A DNA stretch of 64,000 bases, taken from NCBI GenBank assembly GCA_947589075.1, contig CANQBS010000005.1:1-64000 (forward strand), in the 5' to 3' direction. Shown in pieces: positions 57,915 through 64,000 of the stretch (its first letter is position 1; the number at the start of each line of letters is the position of its first letter). Below the pieces are notes generated by a model. The model did not search any database and was not told the DNA's origin. It saw nothing but the letters and a program-made list of their open reading frames with translations. The stretch comes from an uncultured Acetatifactor sp. (GTDB lineage Bacteria > Bacillota > Clostridia > Lachnospirales > Lachnospiraceae). Both the position numbers and the translations under genes were made by a program.

Positions 57915-60314
57915 TCAGGAGAAAAGAGGCAGAAATGCATCAGCTGTCAGTCTGTTCGAGCGCAGGCGCAGGATGAGGGCTCCGGTCTGAGGAGTCATAT
58001 AGATCCTGCATCCTGCCCGGTTCAGACGCTCCATAAGCTCCGGATGGGGATGCCCGTAGGAATTGTCCTCCCCGCAGGAAATCACCGCCAAACGGGGCTT
58101 CAAAAGCCGCAGCAGTTCCTCCGGCGTGGAATTGCGGGAACCGTGATGCGCCACCTTCAGCACCGAAATATTCTGTATGGACTGATCCTGCAGCGTCTTC
58201 AAAAGCTGTTCCTCCCCTTCTCCCTGAACGTCTCCCGTAAACAGCATGGAAAAAGATCCCTGGGAGAGCAGAAAGCACAGGGAATACTCGTTGGTATCCT
58301 GCAGAAGGCTTCCGGACCCAGGATGAAGACAGGTAAAAACCGTTTCCCCGCTTTTCCAGGCATCTCCCTTCGAAAGAAACATCAGCTTCACAGGACGGCT
58401 CCCGGCATACCGCTCCGCGGCATCCGTAAGCTCCGAAAAATCCTCCTTCCGCCTTTCTTCGGCCACATCCGGCAGAAAGATCCTTTCCACCCGGATCCCT
58501 TCCTTCGGCCCCTGCTCAAGGAGCTCCAGGATACCGTTATAATGATCCGCATCCGGATGAGAAATAAATACGGCGTCTATGCGGGAAACTCCCTGATACT
58601 TCAAAAAAGGGATCAGCGTATACTTCCCAATCTGCTGTTCTGAACTGCTGCCGCAGTCAAAAAGATAAGTCTCCCCTGCATTGGTTCTGACGAAAATCCC
58701 GTCCCCCTGTCCAACGTCCAGAAAGGTGACCTCCAGGTCGGCATGAAAACGAATCCCTATCAGGAGAACTGCCGCCGCAGGGATCGCCCACAGGCAGACC
58801 TCATACCTTTTCATTCTTCTTTTCCCGCCGGGCTCCCTCTTCTTCCAAAAACCGCCTGCCAGAATATATACTGCCATCAGAGCGTAAAATGCAATTACCT
58901 GCCAGCTTTGGGGGCATCCCGGCCTCCAGGTATGAAAGGGCAGGCGGTCAAACAGGCCGCACAGCCTCTCATAGCCCCCTAACACCAGACAGCCCGCAGC
59001 CGCAGAGGCCCTTGCCAGGGGCAGAAGGGTGTCCGGAAGCAGCATGGCCGTCAGCCCCGTCCCCATCACCACTCCCATAAAGGGCAGCACCATCAGATTC
59101 AGGAACAGAGAATACACCGGGATCTCATAGTAAAAACACAAATGAACCGGCAGGGTAAAGATCGTGATCGCCAGTCCCGGCGCCAAAAGTTCCCGCAGTC
59201 TGAGGGCAAAGGGACGCCGGAAGGAAGATATCCCGTCCTTTCCGGGCTTTTCCTTCCCCTGCAGGACGGGCAAAAGCAGTCCGATCCCGCAGACGGAACC
59301 AAAGGACAGCAGAAACCCGCTGTGCCTTAAATACTCCGGCTGCCTAAGAAGCATCAGGATCCCCATAAACCCCAGGGCCGTCAGCATATCATAGCTTCTG
59401 CCCAGGAGTTCTCCCAGCATCCGGATCAGATACATTCCGATGGCCCGGCAGGCGGAAATCCCCATTCCGGTCAAGAGCCCGTAGAAAATCAATACTGCGC
59501 TTCCAGTCAGGGCTGCCGGAAAAACGGAACAGCCCGTCCTCCGCAGCAGCTTATAGATCCCCATCCCTATCATCGTGATATGAAGACCCGAGATGCTCAG
59601 AATATGCACGATGCCGTTCCGTTTATACAATTCCTTCAGTTCACTGTCCAGGGAAGTTTTGTCGCCCAGAAGCATCGTACAGAGAATAGAGGCCTCTTTT
59701 CCCGGAAACAGACGGTACAGCCGCTTCTTCCAAAAATCCTGCAGCTGCCACAAAGACTCTTTCATGACAGAGTATTCCCTGCTTTCTTCAAGAAGCTCCG
59801 CTTTCTTCAAAGTTCCCCCTATCCCCGATATCCTGTAATATTCCGCAGAGTCAAATTCTCCCGGATTCCTTGCCTGGGAAAAATAAGAAAACTGACCCCT
59901 GATCTGCACAAGGGCGCCGATCCTGGGACGATAAGGCTGATCCAGCCTGCAGATGAGCCTGCCTGAAATGTCCGCAGCCGGGCTGTCCTGTATCTCTCCG
60001 GCTGTGTTCTTTTGAATGGAAATGCTCTTTTGAATTGATACGGAATCTAAAATAACCCACCACTGTTCCTGAGTTCCTGCAGAATGAAGCTCTGTACGGA
60101 CCACTCTTCCTGTGGCGGTATAGGTCTCTCCTTCTTCCAAGAGAAAGCCTTCCTCTTTATCCAGGCCGTCGTTTCCATCCCCTCCATAATCTGCAATGAC
60201 CTGCCCGGAAGGAGACGGCATCCATATAAGGCGCCCCCATACAAACGCAGCGAACACCAGGGCAGCTGCGAAAAGCTTCCTCTTTACACAGATAAAATTT
60301 TTTATTTCTTTCAT
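57915..60314 (-). CDS. comEC: ComEC/Rec2 DNA-uptake channel protein
   Basis: A 799-residue competence protein. An N-terminal membrane part and OB-like outer loop (GRLICRLDQPYRPRIGALVQ) are followed by the competence membrane core with ILSISGLHITMIGMGIY and about ten helices, then a C-terminal metallo-beta-lactamase domain (DVGQGDGIFV, ISHPDADHYNGILELL, VLKVAHHGSRNSTPEELLRL). It is predicted to carry single-stranded DNA across the membrane, the MBL domain degrading one strand. GAGAGG lies 7 nt before the ATG. ComEA is encoded nearby, so DNA uptake may be functional; other competence genes are outside the window. Confidence 0.94.
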   Translation of the reverse strand: MKEIKNFICVKRKLFAAALVFAAFVWGRLIWMPSPSGQVIADYGGDGNDGLDKEEGFLLEEGETYTATGRVVRTELHSAGTQEQWWVILDSVSIQKSISIQKNTAGEIQDSPAADISGRLICRLDQPYRPRIGALVQIRGQFSYFSQARNPGEFDSAEYYRISGIGGTLKKAELLEESREYSVMKESLWQLQDFWKKRLYRLFPGKEASILCTMLLGDKTSLDSELKELYKRNGIVHILSISGLHITMIGMGIYKLLRRTGCSVFPAALTGSAVLIFYGLLTGMGISACRAIGMYLIRMLGELLGRSYDMLTALGFMGILMLLRQPEYLRHSGFLLSFGSVCGIGLLLPVLQGKEKPGKDGISSFRRPFALRLRELLAPGLAITIFTLPVHLCFYYEIPVYSLFLNLMVLPFMGVVMGTGLTAMLLPDTLLPLARASAAAGCLVLGGYERLCGLFDRLPFHTWRPGCPQSWQVIAFYALMAVYILAGGFWKKREPGGKRRMKRYEVCLWAIPAAAVLLIGIRFHADLEVTFLDVGQGDGIFVRTNAGETYLFDCGSSSEQQIGKYTLIPFLKYQGVSRIDAVFISHPDADHYNGILELLEQGPKEGIRVERIFLPDVAEERRKEDFSELTDAAERYAGSRPVKLMFLSKGDAWKSGETVFTCLHPGSGSLLQDTNEYSLCFLLSQGSFSMLFTGDVQGEGEEQLLKTLQDQSIQNISVLKVAHHGSRNSTPEELLRLLKPRLAVISCGEDNSYGHPHPELMERLNRAGCRIYMTPQTGALILRLRSNRLTADAFLPLFS

Positions 60315-60348
60315 TTTGATCCAACCTCTCTGAATGCAGCCGACAGCC

Positions 60349-61284
60349 TTAATTCAGAGTGGTGACGATATCCAGATTTCGCACAAATACCGTGCTGAAG
60401 CTATATTTTTCCCGGTAAGTGCCGGAAGTATCCCCATTAATGGAAAGCTGAACCTTATTCACTGTACCCAGCTCTGCCAGGGAGTTTACAATGGAATAAA
60501 TGGTGACATCTGCCGACACATTATAAATCTGAGTCAAAAAGGAATCGTTCAGATTCACATAGCAGATACCATCCCTTGTCCGCACCGATACGATCTGGGT
60601 ATCCGGATTGATGGTGGGAAATACTTCCCCTGACACATCCATTCCGGGCCCCAGGATCAGCTGCTCCACAACGAGACGTTCCAGAGGGATATTGGTATTG
60701 TATGCCATTTTCCGGTTAACCTCTATCAGACCGTCTCCCGCCTCATTGGCAAAATACAGGGTCAGATCAGCCATTTCATAAGTGCTGATCTCCTTTCCCA
60801 GGTTATTGATAAACTGATCCGCGCTCATTCTTCCAACCAGATTATTCAGATTATCATAAAGAGGGCTGCCCTCCACCGTGATCTCCACAGTATTCACGCC
60901 TTCGATCTGGGTCAGGGAACAGACAATGGCGGCCCGCACCAGAACCTCCTGGGATACAGACAGATTCTTGTAGCCGTCGCTCAGATCCAGGACCAGGGCC
61001 CCGTTATCCACCTCATGATGAAGCACGGAAATCCCCATAAGGGACAGATTTTTATATTCCAGCTTTTCCGAAGAAGAGCCTACAAGACAGGACAGCATCT
61101 CCTCGATCTGACCCTCCATGCTGTCCTCCTGGAGCTCATATTCCCGGACCTCCACCCTGGTCTCAGTATTGCTGAGAAAATAGATTTGAAACAGCTTATC
61201 CGGATCTACCTCTTCCTGACTGCATGCCGCCAACAGCATAAGGCAAAACAGCATTTGAAGCAAAATCATTCCTTTTTTCATCTT
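60349..61284 (-). CDS. GerMN-domain lipoprotein
   Basis: A 311-residue lipoprotein. The signal peptide MKKGMILLQMLFCLMLLAAC ends in a lipobox Cys. Two GerMN domains follow (about 50-150 and 185-300; LVRAAIVCSLTQIEGVNTVEI and YSIVNSLAELGTVNKVQLSI). This domain is found in spore germination and envelope proteins such as GerM. ATG 61284 with GCGAGGAAAG is preferred to an ATG eight codons earlier. It lies 51 nt after walK, so it may belong to the WalRK operon in the position where Bacillus has yycH/yycI. Confidence 0.88.
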   Translation of the reverse strand, partial: KMKKGMILLQMLFCLMLLAACSQEEVDPDKLFQIYFLSNTETRVEVREYELQEDSMEGQIEEMLSCLVGSSSEKLEYKNLSLMGISVLHHEVDNGALVLDLSDGYKNLSVSQEVLVRAAIVCSLTQIEGVNTVEITVEGSPLYDNLNNLVGRMSADQFINNLGKEISTYEMADLTLYFANEAGDGLIEVNRKMAYNTNIPLERLVVEQLILGPGMDVSGEVFPTINPDTQIVSVRTRDGICYVNLNDSFLTQIYNVSADVTIYSIVNSLAELGTVNKVQLSINGDTSGTYREKYSFSTVFVRNLDIVTTLN

Positions 61285-61335
61285 TCCTCGCATTCTGGCG
61301 CCGATCAAGCGACATTTGATTCAAGGGGAATCCTG

Positions 61336-62844
61336 TCAGGCATTCGGCGGCGCAATATAATTGATGGGTATTTTTACCAGGAAAGTAGTTCCTTCCCCTT
61401 CCTTGCTGGTAACGGTGATAGATCCCCTGTGCATCAGCACCGCGCTCTTGGTAATGGCCAGTCCCAGTCCGGTTCCTCCGATTTCCCTGGAATGAGATTT
61501 ATCCACGCGATAGAACCTCTCATAGATCTGGGTCAGGGAATCCTCCGGAATACCGATGCCGGAGTCGCTGACCTCCAGGCTGAAATACTGATGATCCGCG
61601 TCCAGCACCACCTTCACCCATCCATGCTCTTTATTATATTTGATGGCATTTTCCACCAGATTGGATATCACCAGGGTGAGCTTTACTTCATCCACCTCGG
61701 CCATGACCACACGATTGCTCTCAAAGATGACCTCCACATCCCTTTTTCTGGCAAGAGGGCGAAGGCGTTTTAAGATAAGCTCTGTCAGATCGTTGATACT
61801 GATGGATACAATATTCATCTCCTGGACATGCTTATCCATTTTCACAATGGAAAGCAGGTCATTGATGATCTGGTTTTCCCGGTCGATCTCGGAAACAATA
61901 TCCCCCAGGAACTCCCGATAATATTCAACCGGCACATTTTCCTGGGTAAGAAGAGAATCTGCCAGCACCTTCATGGATGCCATGGGTGTTTTCAGTTCAT
62001 GGGATACATTCGCCACAAACTCCTGCCTGGAATCGTCCAGGGCCTTTTTGGAACGCAGCAGCTGATTGAAGGCATCTATGATATGTACCGTTTCCACGTA
62101 CTCCCGCACGTCGATGGCTTCATCGCTGTAGCCCTCCGCCACTTCGTTGATCGCTTCCGTCACCTTATTAAAAGGACGTGTCAGCACATAAGACAATACG
62201 ATGGCCAGTGCCACTATGACCATGATGACGATCATCTCAATGATCAGGGACTGCCTGTAGAGAAGTTCCATGGTTTCCGTAATGCTTTCGCTGGAAATGC
62301 TGGTCACCATGACGCCTTTTACAATATTGAGATTTTCGCCTGGATTGTTTTCCGAAGGGATCGTATATACGATAGGAGTGGTCAGCTCTATATAGCCGTT
62401 CCGGGCATCATAATTAAACAAACGCTCTCCCCGGAAACTGAGGATCACTTCCTCCGAGATGATCGTCTTGCCTTCATTCAGACCATATGTATCTTTGATA
62501 ATAGAAAAATTGGAATTAATGATCAGTATTCTTCCGTCATAGATCCCTGACAGCATGTCCAGCTCCGCGTCGATCACCCTTTTGTTGGCCGCAGTCTGCT
62601 GGTCTGTCAGCTGATAATTTTCCAGGTAATTATTGGTCACCAAGTGTCCTGCTATGGTGGTCAGCATATCCTGTACTGTCTCCTGTCTGAGACGCACAGC
62701 CCTTTCCTCATAATCCCCTATGATGGCGTAACGCATCATGATCCCGGGGATGATCCCTACCAGCAGGATCAGAATAAAAATCCGGCTCCGCAGGCTGCGG
62801 AGCCGGAGGATCTGGAGGATATAATCCTTCACTTTTATCAGCAT
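61336..62844 (-). CDS. WalK/PhoR-type sensor histidine kinase
   Basis: A 502-residue kinase. Membrane helices at about 19-40 and 200-222 enclose a 160-residue outer sensor domain. HAMP follows (about 223-275), then HisKA with His282 in ANVSHELKTPMASMKVL, and an HATPase with DSGIGI and GTGLGLAITKS. There is no PAS domain between HAMP and HisKA, where the canonical WalK has one. The ATG follows GGAGCGG, 12 nt after the regulator stop. The pair probably controls cell-wall homeostasis. Assignment to the Wal branch and not PhoR rests on neighbours and on the partner regulator. Confidence 0.9.
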   Translation of the reverse strand: MLIKVKDYILQILRLRSLRSRIFILILLVGIIPGIMMRYAIIGDYEERAVRLRQETVQDMLTTIAGHLVTNNYLENYQLTDQQTAANKRVIDAELDMLSGIYDGRILIINSNFSIIKDTYGLNEGKTIISEEVILSFRGERLFNYDARNGYIELTTPIVYTIPSENNPGENLNIVKGVMVTSISSESITETMELLYRQSLIIEMIVIMVIVALAIVLSYVLTRPFNKVTEAINEVAEGYSDEAIDVREYVETVHIIDAFNQLLRSKKALDDSRQEFVANVSHELKTPMASMKVLADSLLTQENVPVEYYREFLGDIVSEIDRENQIINDLLSIVKMDKHVQEMNIVSISINDLTELILKRLRPLARKRDVEVIFESNRVVMAEVDEVKLTLVISNLVENAIKYNKEHGWVKVVLDADHQYFSLEVSDSGIGIPEDSLTQIYERFYRVDKSHSREIGGTGLGLAITKSAVLMHRGSITVTSKEGEGTTFLVKIPINYIAPPNA

Positions 62845-62855
62845 GGTCCGCTCCG

Positions 62856-63551
62856 TTACACGTTAAAAAAATAATAGCCTATGCCCCATTTTGTATGCAC
62901 ATATCTGGGTTCACTGGGATTGTCTTCTATTTTTTCCCGAAGCCTTCTGATATGCACGTCCACTGTTCTCACATCTCCCGGATAATCAGAACCCCAGACG
63001 ATCTTCAGAAGATTCTCCCTGCTGTATACCTTATTGGGATTCAGCATCAAAAGCTCCAGCACTTCAAATTCCTTGGTAGTCAGTCCGATCTCACGCCCGT
63101 CGATATAAGCTCTCCTGCCTTCGCAGTCCAGCTTAAGGCTTCCGCTCTCGATCATCCTGGGTGCTTCGCTGCCGCCCTTCTTGGGCTCGATCCGCCTCAG
63201 GATGGCTTTCATACGGGCTTTGACCTCCAGAATATTAAAGGGTTTGGTAATATAGTCGTCCGCTCCATATTCCAGCCCCAGGATCTTATCCATATCGTCA
63301 CCTTTCGCTGTCAGCATAATGATGGGGACATTGGAAAACTCCCTGATCTGCTGACATACCTCAAACCCTGTCAGCTTCGGAAGCATTACGTCAAGCAAAA
63401 TAATATCATACTGATTGCTGCGGGCAAGCTCCAGCGCCTCTTCTCCGTCATAGGCGCAGTCCACCTGCATGTCATCCTGCTCCAGACTGAAACGGATTCC
63501 CTTCACGATCAGTTTTTCATCATCCACGATCAATACTTTCTTGCCTGCCAT
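62856..63551 (-). CDS. WalR/PhoB-type response regulator
   Basis: A 231-residue OmpR-family regulator. The receiver has VLIVDDEKLIVKGI, Asp54 in IILLDVMLPKLTG, and the switch Lys in DYITKPFNILEV. The winged helix has LTTKEFEVLELLMLNPNKVY and VDVHIRRLREKIEDNPSEP, close to WalR. The C-terminus is YVHTKWGIGYYF. GGAGGAGA precedes the ATG. It is encoded between comEA and the kinase gene. Confidence 0.93.
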   Translation of the reverse strand: MAGKKVLIVDDEKLIVKGIRFSLEQDDMQVDCAYDGEEALELARSNQYDIILLDVMLPKLTGFEVCQQIREFSNVPIIMLTAKGDDMDKILGLEYGADDYITKPFNILEVKARMKAILRRIEPKKGGSEAPRMIESGSLKLDCEGRRAYIDGREIGLTTKEFEVLELLMLNPNKVYSRENLLKIVWGSDYPGDVRTVDVHIRRLREKIEDNPSEPRYVHTKWGIGYYFFNV

Positions 63552-63579
63552 TTTCCGATCTCCTCCAAAGTGATTATAG

Positions 63580-64000
63580 TTATACAGTAATAAGATCCTT
63601 CAGCTTTCCAAATGCGCCTTCCTTGATGCCCGGCACCTTCATGAGATCCTCGATCCGGCTAAAAACACCGTTCTTCTCACGGTACGCGATGATATCCGAA
63701 GCCCTGCTTTCCCCGATCCCGGGCAGCGTACACAAAAGCGCGGCATCTGCAGTATTGATATTCACCAGTCCGCTGCCGCCTGCATCCCCCTGCTCCAATG
63801 CCATTCCCTCTTCCGCAGTGGGAATATAAAGCTTTTCACCGTCTGTCAGGGGCGCCGCCAGATTTACATAATCTGCGTCTGCATCTTCCCGCATACCTCC
63901 CGCGGCCACTACTCCCGCTTCGGCGCGGCTCCCCTCGGGAAGCTCCACCACCCCCGGCTGATTTACGGCTCCGCACACAAAAACATAGATCAAAGCCGGC
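63580..64000 (-). CDS. comEA: ComEA-type DNA-binding protein (5' end outside window)
   Basis: A partial gene of at least 137 residues. It begins inside a SLBB domain (VFVCGAVNQPGVVELPEGSR, YVNLAAPLTDGEKLYIP) and ends with a helix-hairpin-helix DNA-binding domain (VNINTADAALLCTLPGIGES and EDLMKVPGIKEGAFGKLKDL). In ComEA proteins an N-terminal membrane anchor precedes this; it lies beyond position 64000. The role is to bind double-stranded DNA at the membrane and hand it to ComEC, encoded 3.3 kb downstream. Confidence 0.92.
   Translation of the reverse strand, partial: PALIYVFVCGAVNQPGVVELPEGSRAEAGVVAAGGMREDADADYVNLAAPLTDGEKLYIPTAEEGMALEQGDAGGSGLVNINTADAALLCTLPGIGESRASDIIAYREKNGVFSRIEDLMKVPGIKEGAFGKLKDLITV

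Overview
The window reads as a chromosomal segment of a Gram-positive anaerobe of the class Clostridia, most likely family Lachnospiraceae. This is inferred from gene content, not from any rRNA: minCDE, a WalRK-type two-component system next to a GerMN spore-germination-type lipoprotein, paired BlaI/M56 operons, an Rpn nuclease with an Ala/Asn-rich N-terminus, a CmpB-type membrane protein, a UPF0735 ACT protein, strong AGGAGG ribosome sites and roughly 50% GC. Coding is dense, mostly on the minus strand. I see no phage, integrase, complete insertion sequence, rRNA operon or CRISPR array.

Layout. 0.1-3.2 kb: LspA-like peptidase, S1-domain protein and MATE transporter. 3.3-10.5 kb: the most unusual part, a minus-strand cluster holding a TIR-STAND(NB-ARC)-TPR protein, an upstream membrane protein with a K+-channel-like pore, two RCK/TrkA-like Rossmann halves and a C-terminal RyR domain, then a glycosyltransferase fused to a helix-turn-helix, then a DUF6020-type membrane protein. 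10.7-18.8 kb: PlsY-like acyltransferase, CofE-like ligase, the first BlaI/BlaR1-type pair with three operator-like palindromes, a 16-bp minisatellite, an inositol-monophosphatase-family enzyme and a hybrid histidine kinase with two substrate-binding domains. 18.9-26 kb: a ManA-ROK kinase fusion, a 134-bp imperfect palindrome, a NUDIX enzyme, minCDE, an EEP-family enzyme and a branched-chain aminotransferase.

26.2-35.4 kb is accessory in character: an ABC-type ATPase and an APH-like kinase driven by a promoter embedded in three 70-bp repeats, an Rpn nuclease, a PARG-like ADP-ribose hydrolase, a truncated PIN toxin locus that keeps a good promoter, a second BlaI/BlaR1 pair with a different operator, and a DinJ/YafQ toxin-antitoxin pair. 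35.4-49.3 kb is metabolic: DHFR and ThyA, a beta-CASP nuclease, an ABC exporter, tRNA-Gly(GCC), a GH3 enzyme, a gene-free AT-rich stretch with a near-perfect promoter-to-terminator unit, the hom-apgM-lysC threonine cluster with a separate ACT gene, an XRE regulator and GlyA. 49.5-64 kb: lipid kinase, PAP2 phosphatase, an OmpR-type two-component pair, a CmpB protein, then glycosyltransferase, MutY, DUF1653, HolA, ComEC, a GerMN lipoprotein, WalK, WalR and ComEA; ComEA is cut by the window end.

The strongest hypothesis is that the TIR-STAND protein and the channel/RyR protein form one nucleotide-signalling defence or stress system. TIR domains make ADP-ribose-type products from NAD+, and the partner carries a ligand-binding-type RyR/RCK array on a pore-like membrane segment. 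This is inference from domain architecture and from overlapping translation signals; no activity is shown by sequence alone.
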